Source: Monocercomonoides exilis (taxonomy: Eukaryota > Preaxostyla > Oxymonadida > Polymastigidae). From it: DNA of 64,000 nt. The stretch is from contig LSRY02000002.1 of the NCBI GenBank assembly GCA_001643675.2, positions 719,501 through 783,500 of the forward strand, in the 5' to 3' direction. Under the pieces are notes generated by a model, which was not told where the DNA came from, ran no database searches, and worked only from the letters and a program-made list of their open reading frames with translations. Of this stretch, positions 52,101-61,600 are shown piece after piece (the stretch's first letter is position 1; every line of letters begins with the position of its first letter). Position numbers and translations under genes: made by a program.

Positions 52101-53937
52101 ACAGCCCAGATGCTTCAAATTCTGTGTGGATTGCTGTGCTCATATTGCTTTGGCCATAAACAGTGAAACTGTTTGATCCACAATAAAAATTATTTGTTTC
52201 GATTATCGTTCCCGAAAATATTTCGACATTGGGAACCAACACTGGAATGAGTTGCGTAAGGCAACGGCTGATGGTGCAACATGCATGGGTTTTATCCAGC
52301 CCACATGCATATGTGTCGATGCCCTTTGGTTGTGAATCAGTTGATGAGACAAATCTCACTTTTCCAAAATCATTGCGAAGCCATTCACTCCGATCATCAA
52401 TTGAGTCAAAATTTATACTAACTCTATTTGAAGTATTCCTTGTTGAGAAGCAACTTGGGTCAATGTTGTTTTCTGTTGAGTCTTGAAGAACAATATCATG
52501 TCCTCCTTTTTCGCATGCATTATTATGGAAGAAACAACTGAAAAACAAAATTCCATTATTATTCGGAGTTATGTGCTGGTACACTGCGCCTCCTCCACCC
52601 ATTGAATAGCAATTGCAGAATTGGCAGTTTGAGATAATTACTTTGTCCAAAGTATCCCAATGTTGAATTGCTCCTCCGGCTCCATCAACAGAATTATTAC
52701 ATTGACAGTTATCAAAAAAGGAATTAATAATGCATTCTTTTTGGGTCAAGACTTTTGTTTGACGTTGATCAATTGCTCCTGCATCATTTCCCGATGAACA
52801 ATTTTGAAAGGAGCAATCGTCAACAAATGATTGTGTGCAAATATTTTCCATCGATATTCCTCCTCCCCCATAATTTGTAGTTGCTGCAGCCGAACATTGG
52901 ACAAAGGAAGTGTGGAGGACAATACATTCGGAGATCTTCAACGTATATATTCCTCCTCCTCTTGTTAAAGAAGCATTGCATCTTTCAAATGAAGAATTTT
53001 CAACTGTTAAAATTGCTTTTTCATTATCATGAACATAAAGGGCACCTCCTTGTGGGGATGTGCAATCAATCCATTTACACAATGAAAAGGATTGACTTTC
53101 GGTTGAATCACTTTTTTCTTTTCTTTGAAGGTCATTCGTTTCTCTTTTGCCAAAGTGTGTAGTTGTATTTCTGCAGACAAATTTATGAGAAGAATATGAT
53201 CCACTTGAAATCCCTCCTTCAAATACATTCACACATGAATAAATGAGGATGCTCTCCATTGAACTGAAATAGCATGAATGCCCCATTTGAAAATCACTGT
53301 TCTTGAAGAGTTTCACAGACATGTTTCTGAAGGCACATTTATCAATCTGTTCACTTTTGCTCTTTCCTGATAACAGGAAATAGTCTAAAGATGAGACAGT
53401 CAGATCTGCAACGATGGAATTTCTCAAAATAACAGAATTTGAATCATCAGATGAAAATATGAGGCTGGAAGGGCAAAGATTCTTTTGGGGGATCAAACTC
53501 ATATTTGTGAAACAGATTGCCCCACTTTGCAAAAGAAACGGTGATTCCGATTTTTGGTGGGAGATGCACAAATCCAACATCACACTTGATTTATCTGCTA
53601 TGAGCATCAAAGGTGAAGAAGAATATTCAAGTGCCACATTTTTCAGTCCAACTGTTGAATTGAAGAATCCAAAAAATGTATTTTTAACTGTTGAAAGTCC
53701 TGACTGTAATCTTTTCACTTCCATCAAGGCATTCTGCTCAAATAAGTAATAAGCATCAGTCTCTGACAGATATTGTGCATCATTTGAATAACCTGAACAC
53801 AAATAAAGAGAATTATTGAAAAAATGAACATTTGAGAGAATACCTTTGTTCTCCAATCTGGTAGCTCTTGAGACATCTTCTGCTTTTAGCGTTTCTGTAA
53901 GAAGCAAACATGCCAAATAGCACAAATTCATTCTCAT
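46183..53937 (-). CDS. Giant surface protein paralogue: beta-helix ectodomain, TM, pseudokinase-like tail (2584 aa)
   Basis: Starts at the ATG at 53937 with a signal peptide (MNLCYLACLLLTETLKA). It has the same plan as the plus-strand gene at 26107 in inverted orientation. The ectodomain has four CG modules (YACGLDKTHACC, SHCGIVQFPCLS, GACGFSDYPCLS, KQCGELDTPCHS) and Pmp-like repeats. The TM is at about 2140-2165 (LLIVIVLAVILLIVLIVSII). The tail carries LRWKAPELL near 2454, and the catalytic-loop position again reads LANLSPHIVLF, so no active kinase is expected. From KNKTESKTG to GQKI-NGERP the tail is almost identical to the other copy, while the ectodomain and last 70 residues differ clearly. 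A 51-base GT-AG segment (53793-53843) is in frame and could be an intron; if spliced out the protein loses 17 residues just after the signal peptide. Confidence 0.87.
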   Translation of the reverse strand: MRMNLCYLACLLLTETLKAEDVSRATRLENKGILSNVHFFNNSLYLCSGYSNDAQYLSETDAYYLFEQNALMEVKRLQSGLSTVKNTFFGFFNSTVGLKNVALEYSSSPLMLIADKSSVMLDLCISHQKSESPFLLQSGAICFTNMSLIPQKNLCPSSLIFSSDDSNSVILRNSIVADLTVSSLDYFLLSGKSKSEQIDKCAFRNMSVKLFKNSDFQMGHSCYFSSMESILIYSCVNVFEGGISSGSYSSHKFVCRNTTTHFGKRETNDLQRKEKSDSTESQSFSLCKWIDCTSPQGGALYVHDNEKAILTVENSSFERCNASLTRGGGIYTLKISECIVLHTSFVQCSAAATTNYGGGGISMENICTQSFVDDCSFQNCSSGNDAGAIDQRQTKVLTQKECIINSFFDNCQCNNSVDGAGGAIQHWDTLDKVIISNCQFCNCYSMGGGGAVYQHITPNNNGILFFSCFFHNNACEKGGHDIVLQDSTENNIDPSCFSTRNTSNRVSINFDSIDDRSEWLRNDFGKVRFVSSTDSQPKGIDTYACGLDKTHACCTISRCLTQLIPVLVPNVEIFSGTIIETNNFYCGSNSFTVYGQSNMSTAIHTEFEASGLSLFSVSTGALTARDFVLVHNSTHPNNRGSRLFEISGAGGMRISSLNISIGSGQSTETAFTTELVNVQNGMLQMDNVNWAKSISTTSLFLLSSTNEISLTLSKCAFDGIERTNSGAAVISFSNDKANIDVNSSTFEGCGSTNSENGGSMMLCVGNGNEVKVKGGSFDGCYCSATYGFGGGILLRLLNENPEFLISSSFGTNTAKWGKDIFVISPNLEETAKSKNITCVEASLDSFEKIRGYDNGNTSVAIPLCVYLLPTQEEVHVSNIEASDHSHCGIVQFPCLSLKHSLTRLSGSKKVVVDGMILMSDELAFAGQKHEIRGNDDQSGWTVSDTITETNTAMVTVGVETVLSALIFSLPSSLPLHQTFISSSSSLSLSHCSISLQNPSSELACLILSVESGTLVIDFFSASSISLSTTPLISLFGSGTNAELMNTPWLNMTNCTFTEIERAAGSGGCISVDNSHDENSNGEINIEECDFDGCSVLADGSRGGAVDAQLKGSIQMNIILCTFTGCTAPAEERKIGFGGGMALKLIDDDSSFVISSPVFGADKPNVAKYGNDLFVEALNLTKSITNTSLPFVSENLEDISLDSMRGFDGNDTANAIPLIYFWFALGSELFIGGEGKDMGACGFSDYPCLSIDYSLDRLSEGNEKNINIIGKAILQKCVDLGGVSIKSDVNNKCVLECHSSVEGEEGAAMKTQGITNLELIRFVIPSSFTSGVNVLIHVGSSEGLLTLKDCSFTKMEESRENMINFGLIKADGGTVRLELVTMQSLSFSKDVISVLSTTTLNFKNLTMKNIELDGASGLRISKSSERENNEVEQNVLVEWSIFEEVTQNTTNDIPIIRNVNNDEKLKMVIRNTTMKRCGGSKCGKGGGMFALLNEGGKFDCSFCTISECFCSTTGRGGWLFLECTSVVEQPLNFVLSNITFRDNSAFRGRDVCVRCHSIETQIVDEQFLLDFRAPFVKELAIWGCTTDSFVDEEDLLLRVVKYQSETIFVSSVADNSSDSKQCGELDTPCHSLSFGVQHIIPSLFSQLLILGQTEIVGKCDVLDVTIRSLQSPSAALVHLNSTITNEGSIITTSEKVRIESVKFNFGQLFSYSGSSIIHEARGQLSLSFVGFSSTGYSENIKAIVLNSTLLNIENGILHVDNCSISMLSFKKPLFLLSGDEINITNVKLEQIEETENVFEIGNCGRIALNGVSTDEVKLSKGCIFSIENITSGTITLVDSSLNNCSRNSEGASVFSASTTSAHFEFSNCSCSNCYSLSSEGRIMEVSDTTYVLMDLCQFIGVQSKEIENERINTFEEICKWNGSLVHSAGSSLEMKDVIISNASSGGLSVSAGNVKIEKGEFLNNNPFNGKYPSLRRNIICSDSASLTISSLKGGDGVMTNSSLWILNDGCDLRGIAGERASPFFIPKLEDVSVNENGSNIFIKFKGSLLLPCDLSFRLVYKTGGVELVETYQFEEDGFVSETEVIGRVPSENISTIADETEVSVMLLFGKQLASTSPQILKNKTESKTGKDRVVEGGKEGKSYWLLIVIVLAVILLIVLIVSIILAVRWKKQKRRTEELEEIVNDTVRKDPKLIEMVTMEMSPEEQWRRAEKEAEKKNEERIKKRIYEKSLGHSESSEHLLSESGSTEYILGKDSDKIPEWMLEKVDDKEDEGTRKRTPSPSISSTSTTDTSDTESTFVRSESLCPTTSSMSNLVDAMACSSPHEKLIVDLRDSLFMLLHGRNEKKEMAIGSLKEREQTAAQILFWVANLALHSFDEMENPLQSLANLSPHIVLFSEHMVICIVMNSDFLSSDDSDSSSISSSTIVTSASDDDRDSLPSSAFDDEDDYYKKECLRWKAPELLINKKMGATKESVAFSIGMMLWECLTLQIPFGDYEAEVAGQKIVNGERPKPDALQNCSLKRILKSCFSEASIDRPSLNEMKREFIQRFPPGAAILTMSDAIDQEEATEHAELSTAVNSSDIAAS
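53793..53843 (-). other. Possible 51-nt in-frame intron in the second surface protein
   Basis: GTATTCTCTC...TTGTGTTCAG on the minus strand, phase 1, with a T-rich body and TTCAG acceptor. It has the size of other introns here, but its length is a multiple of three and it contains no stop, so both spliced and unspliced products are readable. Confidence 0.45.
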
Positions 53938-54165
53938 GGGAATGAAAATTTTTTTTGATATGAAATTTTTAATTTTTTACGTATGATCAAAATGACCCTT
54001 AATAATAGTTTAAAATTCAAATGAATGGAGAAATAATCTTTTTTTCAGTAAATCATTTTGAGAACATGTGAAAAACATCTGAGGCACTTCCAAAGCAATG
54101 CCATTTCTTCAGTTCTTTACAGACATGAATCGGCTTTTGCTGATGCAGATGAAATTCTTTCACTT

Positions 54166-54166
<1 letters not shown>

Positions 54167-54221
<55 letters not shown>
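54167..54221 (+). repeat. Poly-A run, 55 bases
   Basis: An uninterrupted A run directly after a coding-like scrap. It could be a retroposed poly-A tail, but no target duplication was found around it. Confidence 0.95.
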
Positions 54222-54223
<2 letters not shown>

Positions 54224-55082
54224 CAATCAAATTAAAGGATAAAATTGTCTAAAAGAAAAATAAAACCTTTTCAAAAAGATATTACTGTCAAATAAAAGCT
54301 CGAAAAGTTAAAAATGCAATTTCTGTACAAATGACTTTAAAATCAACATTTGGATGTATCGTTTTGAATTGTCAAATTTCTCCTCTCCTATTGCTAAAAA
54401 ATGATGAATCTTTCTTCGTCTGCACTCTCTTTCTTCCACTCATCAACCTTTTTATTGCTCTCATTTCAACACTTCCTCCAACTTTCACATCATTTTCCTT
54501 GTCTTTCCCTCATTCTCTTCACCAATGTCTATCAACTTCTCTTCTTCTCTTCTTTTTTCGACCAGTTTGAGCATTTGTTATTTAAATAGATTCTTCAATC
54601 AGATTATGAGAAGATGAAGAACGTGAAAAAGAAGAAGAACTTGAAGGAAAACTGAAAGAAGAAGAATTGGAAGAAGAGAAGATCCTTTGAATGGTATTGA
54701 TCTCCATAATGTTGATGAAGTGAAGTTGAGTGAAAATTTTAAGATAGTTGGCAAAAAGATGAGTGAAGGAGGAATTTTTGAAGAATTTGAAGAAGAACTC
54801 GAAAAAAATATCTCTATCGCAAAATATTATTATCAAAGTTAATCCTATAAACCATCCATTTTCTCCTCCTTTCTTCTTCTTCTCCTCCTCCTCCTCGCAT
54901 TAACATTTGCATTCGATGCTTTTGTTTGTGTTTTTTCTGTCGATTTGACATTCTTCATATTATTTCGATTTGACGTGTGTGTTTTCAATTGGATTGAGGA
55001 ATTACTGCAAGAAAAAGAACAACCCCGAACGTGTGAATTAATTTTTGGTGAATTGTTGATTATTTGAAGAAAAAAAAGATAA

Positions 55083-55085
<3 letters not shown>

Positions 55086-55173
<88 letters not shown>
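55086..55173 (+). repeat. (ATT)n trinucleotide microsatellite, about 88 bp
   Basis: A pure ATT run on the plus strand. On the minus strand it would read as a poly-Asn stretch in one frame, but no gene context supports translation. Confidence 0.95.
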
Positions 55174-55684
55174 AAATTGAAGCAAACAAAATGAAACTGT
55201 TGAGAAAGACAAAAATGCTCAAACTTTTGTGTTTGAAGGATAACGCTCTTCAATTTGTGTGATTGAAAAGGATCAAAAGCCAACTGTGTTTGGCTCCACG
55301 AAGATGAAAGCAGCGAAAAGAAAATTGAATGATCTTGCTGTGTCTCAGTGACAAGATGGAAGAAGGATGAAAAAAAGATTTGCATTTATTCATCAATGCC
55401 AAATCCGTTGGTGATAATGCATCTGAATTGTATTCTTTCATATTAAAAACACAAAATCCAATTGGTCATTTTCCAATATGGAAACAGATTGACGCAATGA
55501 CTTTGTAAAAAGACAAATGAAGAAAACAAAATCAATCGAATTCTCATTCACAGAAGGTCGCAAAAAGAAAACAAACTTGTGTGATGATCGCCTTTCTTGC
55601 TTGAAATGGCAGTCCCTTCAAAGAGCGAAATCCAAAAGCGGCTGACCTGAATGCTCTTCGATTTTCAAAAAACACTGGACAATT

Positions 55685-55863
55685 GGGACGAAATCTTTTG
55701 CTTTATGAATTTTGTTCCATTCTTCGCTTTCAAAGGTATTTCTCATCTTTTGAATATTTCTTTATGTTATTTTGCACTTGAATGTCAGAATTGCAGTTAT
55801 TCGATAGTGGAAATAGTTCGGAACAAATCTTTGATTTTTTCATAAATCCTAGAATTTTATCCC
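55685..55863. mobile_element. MITE-like element, family B copy 2 (179 bp)
   Basis: Starts GGGACGAAATCTTTTGCTTT and ends CTAGAATTTTATCCC, with perfect AATT flanks at 55681-55684 and 55864-55867. The interior follows the copy at 20367 (TTATGAATTTTGTTCC, later AGTTCGGAACAAATC). Confidence 0.85.
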
Positions 55864-56112
55864 AATTAGATATCTCGTTGATAGTGGTTCTGATCTGTTT
55901 CGCAGCAAAACGGAATCAGAAATCGAATTTCATAGCTTTTCATGTCTGAGTGGTTCAGTTAGAGAAACACGAAGGCTAAATATATATAATATATATTGGA
56001 GTCCGCCTTTGTAACATTTAAATATTTTCATTTTTTGTAATAAATATCCTTTCCAGAAAATGTCCAACCATCTTCTTTGTCCAAAATTTTCATAAACAAT
56101 TTTTTCGATATA
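55864..56112. other. Short AT-rich spacer with a hairpin, no gene
   Basis: Between two mobile elements. A small imperfect hairpin near 55887-55922 pairs TTCTGATCTGTTT with AAAACGGAATCAGAA. Nothing else seen. Confidence 0.45.
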
Positions 56113-56641
56113 CAGTCAAAACCGGATATAATCACGTCGAATATAATCACATTCGCCTATAGTCACATTTTTCGATGCACCGACATTTTTTGCTTGTTTT
56201 TCATTCATTTTTCATCGCATATAATCACAGGGATGAAAATATATAATCACATTTTTAATTATAATGGGTGACTTTTTCAATGAAATATCGATTTTTTGAT
56301 CAAAAATCTCAATTTTTCGCGTTTTCAAAAATGTGCTCAAATAAGTTAAAATAATACGCATTTTCGCAAAAAATTAATTTCGCAAGTGAAAAATGCGTAT
56401 TATTTTAACTTATTTGAGCACATTTTTGAAAACGCGAAAAATTGAGATTTTTGATCAAAAAATCGATATTTCATTGAAAAAGTCACCCATTATAATTAAA
56501 AATGTGATTATATATTTTCATCCCTGTGATTATATGCGATGAAAAATGAATGAAAAACAAGCAAAAAATGTCGGTGCATCGAAAAATGTGACTATAGGCG
56601 AATGTGATTATATTCGACGTGATTATATCCGGTTTAGACTG
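56113..56641. mobile_element. Foldback element, Tc1/mariner-like ends (529 bp palindrome)
   Basis: Two arms of about 250 bases, nearly perfect reverse complements, meet around 56365-56386. Ends are CAGTCAAAACCGGATATAAT and its near complement ending GACTG. TA lies on each side (56111-56112 and 56642-56643). CAGT-type ends with TA duplication are typical of Tc1/mariner/pogo-derived MITEs. No transposase. Confidence 0.85.
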
Positions 56642-57073
56642 TATTCAAATAGATTGGACAATTTTGTAAAACCGTTCTTTTTCACACAATTTATTCTTTT
56701 CATTAATAGGAAGATATTAAAAGTTTCATGAATTTCATTCCACTCATTTCTCTTTCTCTCTCTCTCTCTTCCTTTTTTTTAAAAAAAAAAAATAAAAAGA
56801 AAAGAAAAAAGAAAGAAAAACATTATAAAATTTTTTTCAAAAGCGCTCGAAATCAAAGGAAAAAAAATGCATCTTTTAAAGAAGAAATATATTTACTGAG
56901 TTCATTTTTTTTATCTCAAATACGAATTTGCGAATCCTCTTTTTTGACTAACAAAGAATGAGTTCGATAATCATCACGATAGTCAAATATGGAAATTTTT
57001 CATTCTGAACGAAATACACCATTTTCGGAAGTATTCACACAAATGTGTATTTTGATAATACCAAAAAACCAAT
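56642..57073. other. AT-rich spacer between two palindromes
   Basis: Includes a short CT run near 56750 and an A-run near 56781. Open frames here (56728-56961) are low-complexity and not credible. Confidence 0.5.
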
Positions 57074-58080
57074 AGGGTCAACTTTTAAATAGGACTTTTT
57101 CCTTAATTGGCACTTTTTTGTTTTTGTTTGCAAAATGTCGAGAAATGAGAAGTAGTTTTCAGCATTTTAAAAATCCTTTTTAACAAGTTTTATTCTATTT
57201 ATTTGCAGTTTGTTTTTATATTTTAACTTATTACACATTGAGAAATTTCGTTTTTTTGTTAAATTTAAAAGGACTTTTTCTAGCCAACTGGGAATCGCCC
57301 AAGAAATTGGGGACATGTTTTATATTGCATTTGCTTCGAACTATTAATCTTTAAAATCTTTATTTTCACAAACACTTTTTTCTTGATTTTTTCGCATTTC
57401 AAATTTTCATCAACATGATAACATAAAACTGTTTATTTCTTTATTAATATAATGAAATGAAAAAAATGAAAATATGACATGAAAAACAAATTCTTTAATT
57501 ACGAAGTGTTGAAAAAATAAAACACTCTCATTTTCTATTTGTCTCAAACTTAACTTCGTTACAATAGTTTGATCGAAGATTATTTTTTATTTGTGCCATT
57601 TGTCTGTTAGAGACAAATTGAAAATGAGAATGTTTTATTTTTTCAACACTTCGTAATTAAAGAATTTGTTTTTCATGTCATATTTTCATTTTTTTCATTC
57701 ATTATATTAATAAAGAAATAAACAGTTTTATGTTATCATGTTGATGAAAATTTGAAATGCGAAAAAATCAAGAAAAAAGTGTTTGTGAAAATAAAGATTT
57801 TAAAGATTAATAGTTCGAAGCAAATGCAATATAAAACATGTCCCCAATTTCTTGGGCGATTCCCAGTTGGCTAGAAAAAGTCCTTTTAAATTTAACAAAA
57901 AAACGAAATTTCTCAATGTGTAATAAGTTAAAATATAAAAACAAACTGCAAATAAATAGAATAAAACTTGTTAAAAAGGATTTTTAAAATGCTGAAAACT
58001 ACTTCTCATTTCTCGACATTTTGCAAACAAAAACAAAAAAGTGCCAATTAAGGAAAAAGTCCTATTTAAAAATTGACCCT
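57074..58080. mobile_element. 1-kb near-perfect palindrome, foldback element
   Basis: Arms 57074-57545 and 57610-58080 are nearly identical reverse complements around a 64-base spacer. Ends are AGGGTCAACTTTTAAATAGG and its complement (TTTAAAAATTGACCCT). No transposase is encoded and no clear target duplication was found. Confidence 0.85.
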
Positions 58081-58657
58081 GAATGAGATTTTGAATTTCA
58101 GGAAAGGTAGAATTTTTAATATTTTCGTTTTATTGTATTTTATTTTTATTTATTATAATTATTTATGAAATTAGAATATAAGGTTAAAAAACTTTATAAA
58201 AAAAACTGAATAATTGTGTTTTGTCGAATTTTTTCCATTTTCAACTTTTGAAAAATTATTAAGCTTCCATCTTTAAGTTCTAAATAAAAGACGAAGAATA
58301 TATGTTTCTGAATTATCAGATATTAAACACTCATATTCAGAGCTTAATGCACCCATTTGAATGTGTTCAAAACAGATTCAATTTATTTTGCAACCTTTTC
58401 AATTTTGAAATTAAAGGTGTAATTGAGTAAAAAAAAAGTAAAAAATAATTTTTTTTCAAAATTGTAAGAGGGATTTTTTATTTCATTAATAATCTTCGAA
58501 ATGATAAATGAACAAATATTTGAATAAAATAATAATCAATGAAAAATTTGAGGTAATCAGTAAGACCAGTTTGCCGATTTTAAGGCAAAGCTGAATAATC
58601 GAGCATAAAATAAATAAAGAATGAAAATAATATTTTAAGAAATGCATAAAAATTGTT
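58081..58657. other. AT-rich region downstream of the last gene
   Basis: About 580 bases between the palindrome and the stop codon of the acidic coiled-coil gene. AT-rich, no open frame or repeat worth calling. Confidence 0.5.
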
Positions 58658-61600
58658 TTAATCACTTAATAATTTCTGTTGCTTTTGAAGGACTTCCAAC
58701 ATACCTTCAATATCCAGATCTTGCGATTCCTCATCACTTCTCCATTCACTTACTTCTGGTTCACAGTTATCCGTATGCTTCTCTTCATATTCCTCAGTTT
58801 CTATATCACTTTCAACAATTTGTCGATTTACATAATTTTTTAACATTTCATCTTTTTTTTGATTTTCAATTTCTTCTCTTTCCTCCTCCTCCTCCTCTTC
58901 TTCTTCACCTTCTTCATCTCCATTTTCCTCACCTTCACCTTCATCTTCTTCCTCTTCTTCCTCTTCCTCTTCTTCTTCTTCTTCTTCTTCTTCTTCTTCT
59001 TCCTTTTCCTTTTCCTTGCCTTCCTCCTCCTCAGCTTCATCATCATCATTCTTCTCGTTTCTGTGCTCTTTCTCTTTGAAAAGTTCCCCGTTGTCATTTT
59101 CCACCTTTTTGTTTGAATCCTCGTTTATTTTCATAGAAATTTGTTCAGATTCTTTTTGATTCGCAATTACACCATCTTTCATTTGCTTTTCCTTTTTCTT
59201 GTTTGAAGCTAATGGATAGCTAAATGGATGTAATTGCTTGCCAGGAGAAGAAAATTGATCTGTACTTTGTTGAAGAAGAGCATCATGCTTTTGTGACAAA
59301 AATGAAGACTCTGAAGCCGAGCTTGATGGTAACTTCGATGACTTTTGCCGCAAATTAACACCAGCAAGAAATGTGAATGCATTTGAAGAGAATAAGCATT
59401 TCGGAGGGGTATCCATTGACTGCTCTTGCAACTCATCATCTGATGAAAGTTGAGGACGAGAATTAGAAGAAGGCTTTGCATTTGACGCTTTTGCGGAATT
59501 CTGTTGATAATCAAGTGATTCAGATGCTTTTGGAGAAGCAGCAGCTGAGCTCGATAAGTCCGAAGGAAAATCAGCTGAAGAAGCAACTGGATTTGTTGAT
59601 GGCTGTTTTTGAAGGTGAATTGAAGAATAAGATCGACGATTGGTTGACGATAATTGTATTGGCTGTTGCTGTGGAGTAGTTCTTTGTGCTGATGTTGGCA
59701 AGACGATTGGAGCTTGAGTGAGAGATGAACTGCGTGTTGATAAAGTCAATGAAGCATTTGAAGAAGGGGGAGACGAAGTTGTTGATGATTCAGCACGTGT
59801 TGTTGATGGGGTGATAAATGCTTTTGAACGGGTTGCAGATTGAGAAGAGACACTACCAGAATAAGATGAATGCTTAGGTGTGATATTTGCTGACGCTCCG
59901 AAACCATAAGTTCGTTTTGGACGGTTTGATGATGAAACTACAGACAAATTCGATGTTTTTAATCCTTTTGTTGCATTCGACGAAATCTTTTGTTGTTCGT
60001 TCGTTTTTGTGCTTACACCTCGTTTTTCACTTTGAGGAGTATTTCTTTTCTTTCTTTCTTCCCTCAAGTTCTCCTCATTCTTCTCTCTTTTTTGTTCTTT
60101 CTCTTTCTCCCTTTCTAATTCCCTTTCCCTCATCTTCGCTTTCTCTGCAAGAAGTCTTGTTTTATCGCTAATTGAAGGAGAAAACGTGTATTTCTTTTTC
60201 TCTTCTTCTTCCACTTTTTTCAGCACTTTTTCTCGTTCATATTGCATCAATGCAACAGAAGTGGTTGCACGCGAAGCAAGCACTGTCGATGCTCCAACGG
60301 AAGTATTGGAAGAAACACTCAAAGAAGGAGAATTTGAAACATTGCGATCAAATTTCACTGTTGACAACGGGGCAGAAACTGATCCAGAGCTCTTAACTTG
60401 CTTCGGTGTGACTGCCTCAGATTCAAAAACAGCTGATTTATCTCCTTTCTTTTGTTCTTCTTTCTCCTTCATCATCTCTCTCAGCATTGCCAAATCTCTC
60501 TCTCTTTTCTTTCTTGCCAGCTCTTCGCTTTTCTTGTTCACTGTTGGATGAAAAGTGCATTCCGCTGCTGCTTCTGCCTCTTCAGCTGTTATGTAATCCA
60601 CTTCCGAGTTGTCTGAATCATCATCTGCATCCATCAAAGTGTCCTCTCCAACAAGAGCCAGCACTTCTGCCTCCGTCCGTTCTTCTTCCGGTGTTAAAGT
60701 TGAAAAAGATCCACGTACTTTTCTATTTTGAGAAGATACTCCTCCTCCTAAACCTCTCTGTGCGTGTTTTGTGGGAGGAGAGAAAACATGCGAATGGAAA
60801 GGCGAGGCATATTCGAGTGTTGTTTTTGCAACTTCCAAAGCTTTCAGAGTTGAAAGAGCATCATTTTCAGGCAATTGAGGAACAACAATAGACACCATTG
60901 CCTCTGAAGAATCAATGAATTCGTCTTCTCTTTCTTTGTCATCTGCATCTCTGATAAAAACATCGGGCTCTGAAAGATCAGACGAGTTTTGGTCTGCCAT
61001 TGTGCCAGAGGGTGGTGTCATGATTTTGGATGAAAGAGACACTTCGGATGAAGATTTCTTCAGTTTCCTTGCAGATTCCTCGTTTTCAACTTGTGAAACA
61101 GGAGTTTTGCGTACTTGTTTGTTGTGATGTTGGCTAATTGATGCCAAAATCAACTCCTTCTGTGCCTTTTGAGCAGCTGCTTGGTTCCTTCTGATAGCTT
61201 CCCTTCTCTTTTTCTCCTTCTCTTTATCTTCTGCTGCTTGCTCCTTTTCTAGTTCCATCATCCTTTCCCGCTCGTTCTTCTTCTTCTTCAGCTCAACCGC
61301 TGCCTCACGCAACATTCCAGTTCTGCCTTGTGCCAGCGCATTCTTAAGTACTTTCCGAGTCAGAGGCTGTGATGAATCAAACAGTGGATGAAGAACACTG
61401 CCAGAACTAGAAGACACAAGAAAAGGCTCCAAAAAGCTAAGAAATGACTCGAGAGAAATAAATGGGAATGAAGGGAAAAGCGTTTGCCGATCCAAGTCAG
61501 ATTGCTGTTTAATAGATGATGAAGACGAAGAAGATTGTTCATTAAATTGCTGCTGCTGTTGGTGAGGCATGGCTGTTATTGACTGCGCATCAACTAACTC

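Larger units (their letters stand above)
53938..55684. other. Repeat-rich intergenic region with coding-like scraps
   Basis: Contains the promoter of the second surface protein, a poly-A run and an ATT repeat. Short plus-strand stretches look coding by composition (54058-54165, SVLYRHESAFADADEILSLQ; about 54700-54840, SEGGIFEEFEEELEKN; about 55495-55645, KTKSIEFSFTEGRKKKTN), but stops break each. No gene can be called. Confidence 0.4.

Noticed and set aside
55887-55922. Small hairpin considered as an RNA gene or tRNA arm
   Set aside because: It is too short, imperfect and lacks tRNA box sequences; no tRNA-like element was found anywhere in the window.
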